Source of the DNA: Linderina pennispora
Lineage: Eukaryota > Kickxellomycota > Kickxellomycetes > Kickxellales > Kickxellaceae
Length of the DNA: 64,000 nucleotides
Assembly: GCF_002104995.1 (NCBI RefSeq)
Contig: NW_024468251.1
Location: forward strand, 930,001 to 994,000
Reading direction: 5' to 3'
In this document: piece by piece, positions 25,702-37,766 of the stretch
Position numbering within the stretch: position 1 is the stretch's first letter
Layout: each line of letters begins with the position of its first letter
Notes under the pieces: generated by a model
What the model saw: only the letters and a program-made list of their open reading frames with translations
The model's database searches: none
Told to the model about the DNA's origin: nothing
Position numbers and translations under genes: made by a program

Positions 25702-27374
25702 CAGTTCCTGTTACTCTGCGGGGCTCTGCGTATCCAATAAATGAACCTCAAAAAGGCTGCTTTTGCTGAGGTTTGCTATATAAGAAAATTGCCCCCCTGG
25801 GCTCGTCACACGTTGTAGAAGAGTGCGGTATTAATAAAAGTGGGCTCTGCAAACAACCAGCGCTGATAAACGGCTTTGCTTTGTATGTGCGTGTGCCAGA
25901 TAAGAGCCGAGCAGATTGTTGAAGTAGTCTCCCGAGAATGATATATATAATGCTACTATGAGCTAAAATACGACGCTGAAAGAAAGAGCGGGAAATACGA
26001 AACAGAAAACAACTGAGGAACGGAGGAAGCAAGGAAAGCAGAAAAGGGCACAGGGATATGGAGGAAGCGAAAAATATAAAGTGAGGCCCAATTGATACAA
26101 AGCCATTAATGGAAGCCGATAGGCCGACAGTTTAACCCGAGCCTCCTCTTTTATTAGCACCGGGGGTTTCGCTCTTCTCTCGCCTTCGCCTCGTCCCATG
26201 CTGAATCTGGAAGGCAGCCAGAGGGACGACCCGCTGCAGCCAGCTTTTTCGCCTCAAAAGACTATGCCCAGATGGCAGCAAAAAACACACCCGTTTCCTC
26301 TCTTGCAATTTCGGTTTGTTTTCGCTACCACCAAGAAAGAAAAGGGATCAACAGCCCGCCTGCAATACCACGGATCTGCATGAGGTTTTTTTTCGCGCTG
26401 CTCTTTCTCAAACACTGCTGCAAATTGGTGCTGGATTGCGCCTCTCCACACTGGCTCCTCGTTCCAAGGGAAGGGGATCTGGGGAAGGGGCGGCAAAGGA
26501 CCCAGCTCACATGCTGGAAAAGACTCTTTCTCGCACTGCGCTGGCGTTCAGCAAGAGAGCCAGCACAATGCATGTTTATACATGGCTCCCTAGTGCAAAG
26601 CGTATTTGGGACCTGACGCAATGGTAGAAAAAAAGAGCTGCATTGTTTTCCCAAGCTCAGGCTTCATCTGTTTGTTGTCGTGTAAAGAATTCGACATGGC
26701 TGGGAGCAGCTCGCATCATCACCATCATCATCAAGAACCAGGGAGGCACGAATGAGGGGCGGGCTACCAGACGGTAGAAACATTGAGGGAGAAAAAAGTA
26801 GTGCATCCGGGAACATGTATGCGGAACTCGACCCCACAGTCAGTCTCCACCTCCCCCAGATGCCCACAGTGACCAAAGGGGTCGTGACAGCTGCAGTAGC
26901 ATCGCCAGAACCAGTGCAAATAAGCGCGACATACCTTGTGTTCCCTTGTAGGCGTGATATCGGGACAGGTGCTTCTCTCACTCAACAGAGTTCCAAGGTG
27001 ATACCAGTGAAAATATATCCACGCTGTGTGCGACTGATAGGCTGCGAGTAAAATATACCGAGGATACCTAAAAGTCTGACAACGGGATGCACAGGGAATT
27101 CGAAAGGGAGATGTGTAAATTAAAGGGAGAAGAGGAATAAGAAATAGACACGCTAGAAGAAGGGACAGGAAACAGCACACTTTTGTCTGCGAGACCGCGA
27201 GATTGCCAATATACACGGCCTGTTGTTGACGGTTTTCTGTTGCAGGTTTCTCTGGCTGGTTTTCGGGCGTACATGTCCAGACCAGGCAGGCGCAGAGCCT
27301 CTTCTCGTGCCCGACTATTGCCGTGGGCTGAACAAGATCTGCATGCTGTATTTTGTAAGAAAACAGAAGACAGG
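25702..27374. other. Long gene-free stretch upstream of RasGEF
   Basis: About 1.7 kb that should contain the RasGEF promoter and MKT1 3' UTR. Short frames on both strands show no family signature. A small CAT/ATC microsatellite lies near 26712-26730. Confidence 0.5.
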
Positions 27375-29688
27375 CTACGCTTTGCCACCTGGCACGCTGC
27401 GAAACAGCGGCCGCGCCCACTCACACGCAGCCTTGAGATCGCCAGCCACCGCGACAGCCGACGATCTGCCGGCACCCGCCGATTTTCCAGCCTTTTGATC
27501 CCCAAGCACCTTGCCAGCTGCCAGCACTGCATTGGCCAGCGCCCACGCACTGCCCACGGCCGCCGCCGGGTCTGCCACGCTGTCGCCCAGAGACTGGGCA
27601 AACTTCGCCCAGCACCCGGCCCCGCCGTCCCTGGCAAAGCTCGCCAGCAGCGCATGCACCAGCAGCCCCAACGCATCAGTGCTTGCAAAGTCATACGGCA
27701 GGCCATTGCGCAGCTCGCACAGCTTGCCAACCAGCGCCTGCGACAGCTCGGGCTCCCCCAGCGCCTGCACCGCCATGGCCGACTCCAGCACATTCAGCGA
27801 TGTCTTCTGCGCCAGCCGCGCCGCGCTGCTGAATGCCAGCAGATCCCGGTTATACCGCACCTTCAGCTGGCCCTGGCGGCCCGCCAGCGGCAGCAGCGAT
27901 GCGATGCGCGAGAGTAGCCGGATGTGCTTCTGCTGCGCAGCATTGGTGCCAGCTGGCGTCTGCGCGTCCTCGTACGCAACGACTCCACTTGCTGCCCGAC
28001 AAGCAGCCCCTGGTCGAGCAGGACCACAGCGACCACAACCGCCCACTGCGTGGCAGCGGTGCTTTGCTCCGGCAGTGCCTGCAGACCGGCCAGCAGAGCC
28101 CGTCCCAGCTGCGTGAGCTTGCCGTCCGCCCGGCTGATGAACCCCAGCAGCGCCAGCGTCGACACGAAAGCATCGGTGGTGAGACTCGGCGCTAGCCGTC
28201 TTCTGTGCCTTGGGATCAGCACTGACAAACGACGATGTCTCGGCGCTGCGCTGCAAAATGGCTGCCAGATCAGTCCCCATATCGCCTGCCGACGTGCGCG
28301 CCAGCGACGCGCCGATGGGCTTGTGGCCAGGCACCGGGCTGACGTCGTGCAGCAGCATCTCGTTGGCCGGATCGAACCACGTCGACATGGAAATCTTTGC
28401 GCTGGCGGAAGAAGGGGCCCAGCGCGCTGCACAGCACATCCAGACTGGCCGTGGCCGATCGGCGCATCCACTGCGACACAAACCCATGAATCTCGCTCGA
28501 CTCGCCATTGTCCAGCGGCAGGAACTCTAGCCAAGACCCGTATACCAGCACATTGAGCGTCTGCGGGTGGATCACGCCGCGCGCCAGCAGCTGGTACACT
28601 ATGTTCGGGAACCGGTACCCGATGATGTCATGTAGGTCATTGGGCGCATACTCGGCATTGAGCGGGGCCACAGAGCCATCCAGCTGCAGCACAATATGGT
28701 AGCGGATGGCGGCATGGGTGCGGCAGTACAGGTCAGGCGTAGTTCAGCGGCTTGACCTGCGGATGGTCAGAATATGCCTGGACGGTTGCGAACCCGCCGC
28801 GGTAGTACCGCACCGCATCGACGGCCGACCGGAATGTAAAGCCCATCTCGGTCGTCAGCGGCGGCAGCGTCGGGCACCCCTCGACGCCAGCCAGCACACA
28901 CGCATCCAGAAGATGCTCGAACGGCAGGTTGAAGTTTGTCAGCAGGCTGTCGCGCAGCACCCATGTGAACGTGCCCTTTCGCCGCGTTAACCGCCGTGAC
29001 CACGCGGTCCACATCATACATGATGATCTCTGTCGACGAGTATACTGCGTGGATCGGCTGCGTCTTGTGCTTGACCAGGTACGCCAGCTGCGCCCACGCC
29101 GAATACGGCGCACGCATGCACTCCGCCCCCAGCCTCTGCAGCACATGCATCACATACGGAACCATGTCGGCCTGTGCCGGGATCCCCGCTGTGCTCCACC
29201 CGTACATTGCCTGCTCCTGGTGTCCCTTCCAGTAGTGCAGCCCACGCCTCGTTGCGCTGCTCGCTGCGCCGGTCGTCGCGCAGGTTCGGCCGGTTGTCCT
29301 TGCGGCTGATCGCCAGCCCAGAGAACACAAACACCGGCGTGATCTTGTGTCGGCTGTAAAACTCGAGCTCATTGCTGATTGCATTCTCCAGCGCCTGCGG
29401 CACCCCGCCGATTGCTGTGGGCTCGCCCGAGCGCACATCCGACAGCAATAGCCGCAGCCAGTTGTGGCCCTCGATTCCTAGCCGCGTGCTATTGAGCGCG
29501 CTGAGCCGCGTCTCCTGGAGGAGACTGGCCTGCTGCAGGTAAACTACAAGGTATCGTGTGGTTTAGTTGTCTGGAAGACTGGTTCAAAATACCGCCCTGG
29601 CCGGGATGTGAATTCAGCAGTGCATCTGCAGCACCCCCACGCGAAATGACGCCCTACCACAGTACCATCGAAATCCGCGAATTGGCAT
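27375..29688 (-). CDS. MKT1: MKT1-like post-transcriptional regulator (XPG-like fold)
   Basis: The N-terminus matches the MKT1 family: MPIRGF(D), an intron, then VYLQQASLL and [13 protein letters not shown]. Next come [12 protein letters not shown] and [10 protein letters not shown], the XPG-N and XPG-I-like elements without nuclease chemistry. The C-terminal half is the helical MKT1 region, ending FRSVPGGKA at TAG 27375. Exon 1 starts at ATG 29688. The intron runs from GTACTG to TTGTAG just before TTTACCTG and restores Asp-Val-Tyr-Leu once a surplus T in GGATTTCGATG is removed. MKT1 works with PBP1 on polysomes in yeast, controlling HO and mitochondrial mRNA translation. Several further single-base shifts split the body (near 29250, 28980, 28740, 28420 and 28000). 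Confidence 0.8.
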
Positions 29689-29854
29689 GGTGGTAGTGTA
29701 ATTGTGGAAAGCAAAAGAGATAGCAGGCTGCGTGATAGTAAAGGATATAAACGTGTGGAGAAGAAGAACGCTTTGCACAAAGAGAAACCCGAACCCGGGG
29801 GTGTCATAATCCAGCTAACGGGAATTATATTCAGCAGACACAATAAAAAGTCGC

Positions 29855-31352
<1,498 letters not shown>

Positions 31353-31527
31353 CTAGCCAGCCGCCCATGTAGCGCAGCCTGTTATCAGTGTAAAATATTT
31401 GGAGATCTACACGCCCCGCCCCTTCGATTACAAATGCATGCCTACTGGTACGCAAAAGTGGTGCCATCGGCCCACCGGACACACAGACCCTCGGGCAATT
31501 CCTGAACTCGGCTAGCCACACGCCGTA

Positions 31528-32829
31528 TTAGTCAGTCGGGAGCCCGCTCGTGTCGTACTTTATGATGTTGTTCTTGCCGGCCACAATGACATCGTCTTCG
31601 CCCAGCTGGATATTGCCGACTGTCTCAGCTCCGAGGTAGTTCTGCGTGAGCTGGTTGTGCAGCTTGCCAGCGAACTCGCGCACTGTCATGCCCGGCCGTA
31701 CCAGCACGCAGTCCTGGAAAGCCGCGCTGGAGCCGTCTGCCTGAAGCACCAAAGTTCGACAGGTTCTTGACCGGGAACACGGGCACAATGCCCAGCACCT
31801 CCACCGCACGGATAATCACATCCTGCACTCCCGACGAGCCGTACCGGAACAGCACCAGGTCGCGGATGTTCTCCAGTCGCCGCTTCGCCTTCTCGTCGGT
31901 GGGCTTGAGCTTGTACTCGTCGTCAGCATCATCCTCTTTGGTGATAAAGTCGTCGTCGCCCGTCTCATACCTGATGTACTTTTGCTGCGCCATCTTGCGC
32001 AAAAAGCACTCGCCCAGTGCTGACGTCAGCACGATGTTGTCCCCGCGCACCCCGTCCTTCACCGGCTGTCCGCGCGCCCCACTGTTGCCGTAGCGCCGCA
32101 GAATCGACGCTATTCCCTTGTCCGCATCAGGCATGTCGATCTTGTTCAGAGCCACAATCGTCGGGAACCGCTCGTCAAGGAACCCTGACACAAACTTCTC
32201 CAGCTGCTCGTCATCCCACTGCCCCAGGCCCTCCTTGATCTTCAGCTTGTCCATCGTGCGCTGCACTATGTCCTTGGATGTCCCGTATCCTGCTAGCTGC
32301 GCATGAAGCGTCTCCACCGCCGTCGCCTTGACTGCCAGGATGTCTGCGCACAGTCCCTGCCCATTTTTTGTGCAGGTTGTTGTAGATCCACGAATGCACC
32401 TCGCTACGCAACCACTGGATATCGTCAATGGGATCGTATCCCTTCGTTTCCTTGCCGTTCGAGTCTGTGGTTCCCGATGCATCCACCACATGGATCAGAA
32501 CATCAGCATGCCGCAGATCGTCCAGGAACTGGTTGCCCAGGCCCTTGCCCTCTGACGCGCCAGGCACGAGCCCCGCCACGTCCTAGCAGCTTGATCGGCA
32601 CAAACCGCTTGCCGTCCTTGCACCACCCATGCCGCGGCTTGCACCGGTCTGCCTTGTTGTACTTTTTGCACGGACAGTCCACCGGGTAGTATGCGATGCC
32701 CTGGTTTGGCTCGATCGTCGTGAACGGGAAATTGCCCACCTTCGCCGTCGCATCAGTCACCGCATTCAGAAACGACGATTTGCCTGCCGACGGCTTTCCA
32801 ACGCACGCAATAACAAAACTAGTGCTCAT
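31528..32829 (-). CDS. OBG-family GTPase of the YGR210C/YchF-like type with TGS domain
   Basis: The start is ATG 32829 ([19 protein letters not shown]), with Walker A GKPSAGKS, then switch region [10 protein letters not shown] Cys-rich insert (CPCKK...C...C) typical of the YGR210C and archaeal branch follows. DAAGL-type G3 is split by a frame break near 32585. [12 protein letters not shown] and G4 NKIDMPDAD are present, and a C-terminal TGS-like region runs to TAG 31528. The family is conserved from archaea to yeast and is thought to act near the ribosome; its exact role is not settled. Frame breaks near 32585, 32370 and 31750 are single-base. Confidence 0.82.
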
Positions 32830-33355
32830 TCTTCTTGGCGAGGAATTGTAGAGAAGATAAGCTGAAATTGAGGAGGAAAGCCTGGAAGAGAAGGCAAAAA
32901 TGTGCTGCCCTGGCGACCGCAGCCGGAAGAGAAAAAATTATCAACCTAGCTTGAACCAATTAAATGGTGCTTCTGAATTCCTCTCCTGATTGATTTCAGC
33001 CCACTTTCGAGACCATGCGCGTGACCAGAGAACATGAAGTTAGTATCACGGTCTGTCGCTTGCAAGCAGTGGTAAGACTGGTTATTTGATAACACAAGCA
33101 CGGATATCTCTGTGATCGACTTTGACAACGACTCCCAGCCATATGTCCTCCGCTATATGAGCATTTATCTACAGGCACCGCATTTAGTATGCCACGATGT
33201 ACAGTGGCATCCCGTTGGTTTACTCATTGAATAAGCCCAATAGATAATCGTTTTCGACCCAATGTCATTTCGCCTCTCATCGGCCAAGCCTCTGCCATTC
33301 AGTTTCTCAAGCAGGTACCTGAGGTGTATAAGCATCATTGGACACAGCATGCAAA
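32830..33355. other. Intergenic flank before repeat copy A
   Basis: This holds the GTPase promoter and AT-richer sequence leading into the repeat. It is not shared with copy B. No gene recognised. Confidence 0.5.
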
Positions 33356-35605
33356 GCGCTATCACGTTTCTAATACCATTAAATAGTCTCCACACTTTGC
33401 TTACCAACCAGTTCACTTGCAAATAGATAATCGGTTGTGTGTCTAGATCCGGCTTCCACATATCTCTACTCGCCTCTACACTACCTACCATTTATCCATG
33501 TCCTGGAACATGTCAGGCAATATTTCCTGGTGGTTCCAGAGTCTCAACAAGGCAATCCGTGCCTTGCAGCACACTCACAAGCTCTAATTGATACGCTTGT
33601 GAGGTGTGTGGTGGAGCATTTGATGCAAGGAGTAAATGTACTTTGCACCTGTCACACACACTGCAGTAAGCCACGAGTCATCATTCCAACAGTATTGTTC
33701 TGGCGGTAGAGAAGCCTGGTCCGGACAGGGCTATCTGTCTATGTGGCAAGGAATATGCCATTTCTACTATTCTCTGCACACATGGATATACGTGTATTCT
33801 GCTATGGGATGAAGCTCTCCGAAGGATTTTAACCACGAGTCCAATGTCCGATACTGCCCAAACCTAAGCTACGCCTAAGAAAAATGATGTCCGGATACAC
33901 TATTGGCAACACCAGTGATATACCAGTGAACCTGCCAGCTACCAGTTCTAGTCCAATGCCAACTACATCGGCCAACATGTGCCGGAAAGTATCATTTAAC
34001 GTGTCATGCTTGTACTGGTTGTACCTCGTAATCAATGGACTTTGGAGACAAGCAATCCACTCGAGGTGGTTGGACTGTTTGTTCATCAGCCAACTGCTTT
34101 ACTCATTTGTCGTATGTGCAAACAGGACTGTCCTTGGTTTCAATATTCCTGTGTATTTTGAGTGGCGTGCAGCCAGCACAGATCCATCTAGAGGTCATGT
34201 ACCAGACGACATTGCTAAGCGGGTAATAGTTCAATACCTACTCACCCATCCGGCCAGAGTTCACACCTACAGCGATGCCAAACAATGGGCCGAATCGTGC
34301 AGAGGACAGCCTGTTCCGAAGCTTCCTTGTCGTACCTGCTATTACAGCACGCAAATGCACCGCTTGTGGATTTCTGGCACACAACCAACACCCAACGAAG
34401 GGCCATTTTGGATATGAACATAGAGAGCATCACCGAACTCTAATAAGGTTGATGTTCCTGCGCAGCATGTTCTCATTCTGCGGAAACTACGAAAGTTTAT
34501 AGAGGGTTCGGATGACTAACACTCAGCCAACTCTGCAGGCTCCGATGAGGGGCAACACAGCAGGTTGCTGCGTGGGCTAAGGGGATTACTTGTGATACTC
34601 AGGAGCTGGCTGCTGGTGGCCATGTGGAACTCCAGTAGGATCTCTGGTAGTCTCCTGGAGGACTATGCCCTGTGTCAGGTTGCAGAGCGCGCTTGGAGAT
34701 TGGACATTGTTCTTTTTCCAGTAAACTACCAGCAGGTCAGGATAAGCAACTGACAGCATCCTTTACTTAGGGCGTTACAAATACTAACGTGGCTCCCAGG
34801 CTCATTGTCCAGGTGACTTTAGGAAACACGCCTTCCTATGCCAATGGCCAGTAAAGACTCTGTTTCCTTCCCAGTCTCGATGTCCAGCTATACACCATAG
34901 CAAGGTGCTTGAAAGGCTAACGTGCAAAGCAGCTGTTGGAGGCTGTCTATCCCAAGTGCTCTGTACGTGAGATATAGCGTTCAGAAAGTGTTTTGGTCGA
35001 CAAAGAGCAGCAGAGGAGCTCGGAGCGCAGATTCATGTGTACCATCAAATATGCTCAAAACCCACGCTAAACACCACCGAGAAGTGCATGGTGGTCAGAT
35101 ACTGCGTGAGGTGGTGGTGCCACCATGGCAACCCACAGGAGTAGGGCTTCGTCAGGGCCATCTCGCACCAGTACGTGCTGCCGCTGCTTTAGAGGGCGTA
35201 TATGGCATTTGGTCGTTTTTAGATTCACCGGTCACAAAGCAGTTCTGCCACAGGAGAGTGCGACAGCGTTTGGTGAGCAGACATTGGTGGGGTGGCATGA
35301 GTCTACTCCGCTAGACAATTCCATTCATAGTCTCACATGTGCAAACCACAAGCCGCCTACCATGGCCAGCACCACATTTATGTAGTCGGCATCCATTAGC
35401 AAGAGCCCAGCAAGTATCGCATGGGTATATTCATTTCACTCAGCCTTCTTGTTCAAAAGATTCTCAACCGCCACGGCTGCCTCCTGCTGGAACTTGTCAC
35501 CGGCAAATTCCCCATCCTCATAGAACCAGGTCGCGAACGGGCGCCTAACCTCGAGCGGCTTTGAATTAAACACAGGCGGATCCTGGCGGCCGCGAATCGG
35601 CCTTG
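33356..35605 (+). repeat. Inverted segmental duplication, copy A
   Basis: About 2.25 kb that recurs in reverse complement at 54692-56923. The stretches I compared by eye are roughly 93% identical, with small indels. The left border is sharp: homology starts at GCGCTATCA. The right end extends about 170 bp into the coding end of SPC2 and then fades. This copy is attached to the intact SPC2 gene, so it is probably the parental locus. Confidence 0.9.
33400..35430 (+). pseudogene. Degenerate zinc-finger-rich gene, copy A (OrsD/DUF3505-like?)
   Basis: Reading + across several frames gives Cys/His pairs: VRC/VVEH near 33600, LICRMCKQ-like (here shifted) near 34090, and CTACGFLAHNQHPTKGHF-like near 34340. 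The last is clearer in copy B. A THAKHHREVHGG stretch lies near 35060. The longest open frame is about 180 codons. Stops and frame changes rule out an intact protein. Paired Cys and His in this arrangement recall the N-terminal OrsD-type zinc domains of fungal helicase/transposon-linked proteins, but the match is only by eye. It could also be an unrelated zinc-finger gene. Confidence 0.4.
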
Positions 35606-36014
35606 TCGTCAGCGTCAGCCTGTACACCGGCTCGTTGCGCTTAGTCGATGAACCCGCCGACACAATATGGCCCTTGGCCTTGTTATACCCAACAAAGAAC
35701 GTGTCGCGCTGCACCAAGTACGAGTAGAGAAGCGCCAGGCCCGATGTTATCGCATAGATGGACACGCTAATGTACGAGAACCACTTTGTCTGGCTGAAGG
35801 GGTACTTCCAGCTGTACGCAAAGTCGATAGCACAAAAGATTACTCCAACGTAGCCCAGGATAAGCTTTACGTCGGTGTGCGTGTGCATTTCGTCGTAGCC
35901 CTTGCTTTTGAGAAACTCCTTCAGCGAGTTGTCGCATGTCGTCTTCAGCTCGCTGAGGTTAGACGTGTTGACCACCACGCGGCCGCTGCTGTTTGTCTGC
36001 TGTGTCGCTGTCAT
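35436..36014 (-). CDS. SPC2: Signal peptidase complex subunit 2 (SPC25 family)
   Basis: The start is ATG 36014 (MTATQQTNSSG) and the stop TGA at 35436, giving 192 residues. The family pattern is an N-terminal cytosolic helix (LKEFLKSKGYDE), two membrane segments (VKLILGYVGVIFCAIDFAY and FSYISVSIYAITSGLALLYSYL) and a cytosolic C-terminal domain ending LLNKKAE. It is an accessory subunit of the ER signal peptidase that contacts the translocon. An upstream in-frame extension exists to about 36251 but lacks conservation. The gene's last 170 bp belong to the inverted duplication; this copy is intact. Confidence 0.9.
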   Translation of the reverse strand: MTATQQTNSSGRVVVNTSNLSELKTTCDNSLKEFLKSKGYDEMHTHTDVKLILGYVGVIFCAIDFAYSWKYPFSQTKWFSYISVSIYAITSGLALLYSYLVQRDTFFVGYNKAKGHIVSAGSSTKRNEPVYRLTLTTRPIRGRQDPPVFNSKPLEVRRPFATWFYEDGEFAGDKFQQEAAVAVENLLNKKAE

Positions 36015-36747
36015 TTGGAATTGTGATGAGAGGCAAGAAAATACCAAAGAAAACAAAACTTCCAAAATGTCAGAATAATAACGCACAACTGGAGAAGGCA
36101 GCGTCAGGCGGCTGAAAAACGATGTTGCGCTGGCGATTACTAGGCTGCGATTGCCTGGCACACGCTCAGTGGTCGAGCCAATACCTAGCACCAAATGCCC
36201 AGCTGGCAGCTCGGCTCGGCTCCTGATCAGAACCGGTAGTCTGAGGTTCATATTGCGTCACCACTGTCGCCTGGGGTGACTGGAGCAATTGATGATAGCA
36301 ATTGATTATAGCAATATCTAGATGTCACCGGCTATTGGCAAGCTGCGGCGTCAGAGCCATTATTTCCGGCCGATTTTTGCAGCAGCCCTGACAGGGTTGC
36401 GTGGTGCTGAGCCCACAGTGCATCCAAAGCGCTCTGATACATACCAGCGCTATTTCTAGAGCGTCATGGCAGTAGCGCTACAGAGCAGACACCAGTGCTC
36501 CTGGGGCAAGCATCAGCGATATTAGCTCAAGCTAACGATTTATCACATACTTGCAATGTGAGGGTATATATCGAGCCTTGCAATGGACTGCGTGCGACAT
36601 ATCAACCGCAACATGGCCAGGGTTTGATGGCGCCCCGCAGCATCTATAAAATGATGCTGTGGCAAAAATCGATTGCACAGGACAGGCGTGCTTTCTTTAT
36701 TCTTCCAGAACTTCATCACCTTGCGCCCTCTGCTTTACCCTTTGGAA
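36015..36747. other. Divergent promoter region between SPC2 and the GST-like gene
   Basis: About 730 bases shared by two divergent genes. A direct repeat GCAATTGAT(G/T)ATAGCAATTGATTATAGC lies at about 36285-36312. No gene seen. Confidence 0.5.
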
Positions 36748-37558
36748 ATGGCTGACCCAGCTCGAAAGAATCACTACGAAACCTGCATTCCTAGCGGCAT
36801 CATCCAAGAGGGAAAGTGCACTATTTTCACTAACAAGTACTACCCGCCGTCCCGCTGCGCCGTCATTGCGCTTGCACTGCTAGATATTCCACATATTGAA
36901 GTCAAGATCCCGTCATTTGCGCCACCGGCGTGGATGGATGCCTGCGTTTGGTGTAGCTTTTGCCCCCGCGAGTACCCGTACCTATATGTTCCTCAGCAGC
37001 GCGCGCAAGCAGCGCCAATGCACATCCCTGGCACCATGGGTGTTCTGCATTACCTGAATACGGCTACTAATCGCTTGCCGTTTCCACTCCATCCAAACGA
37101 CCACCAGCACTTGGGGCGGTTCCTCGGGAGTCTGCTGGCAATGTACAGCTACACGCTGCGGTTGATTACAGACATGGTCTATCAACCATGGCGGACTGGC
37201 CGGCATATTATATTTGCGCAGCCGCCTGTGGCAATGGGTGCGGACTATCGACAACCTCTTGCGCGCAGCCGATGCACACAACACAGGCCCAGCATATGGA
37301 GGATCAGAGTACATTGGCGTGGCAGAGATTGCTGGGCTGGTGTACACTGGCCCACTGCATCTGCTTGGAAACAGATTTGGGCTGGAGCCGCCGCGCACAC
37401 AAGAGTTTAACAGATACTACCGCTGGCGCGACTTCGGCATGGGGCATCCGCTGCTCTCTGCGCTGACGACTTCTACCGAAAGCATGCTACAGGATGGGGA
37501 TTGCATGAACGACATCAGACAGTACGCCAGCGGCAATGTCATTCCAGCTGCACGTTAG
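36748..37558 (+). CDS. Glutathione S-transferase-like protein
   Basis: The start is ATG 36748 (MADPARKNHYETC). An N-terminal thioredoxin-like pattern (TIFTNKYYPPSRCAVIA, then LLDIPHIEVKI) carries the PPS(R) turn seen in GSTs. An all-helical C-terminal part (GGSEYIGVAEIAGLVYTG) follows. The frame shifts once at about 37208 and the protein stops at TAG 37556-37558, about 270 residues. The glutathione-activating residue could be the Ser of the PPSR turn; class and substrate cannot be told. The gene is divergent from SPC2 and convergent with DHH1. Confidence 0.6.
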
Positions 37559-37766
37559 AATGCGATGTTGTGAGCAATATATTTATTCCCAACGTGTATG
37601 CGCACCCCAGCGTATGCAGGATGCGCCCGTAGAACAAATATTTTGGCGCCGTCATATGCGAATCAGGTGGTGGGTTGGCGGGCTTGAGGAAAGGGATGAA
37701 TATTGTCATCAAAAGCGGGAAGGGGATGAGACGGATGAGGTGTCGTTAAAGCACAGCACGTCATGC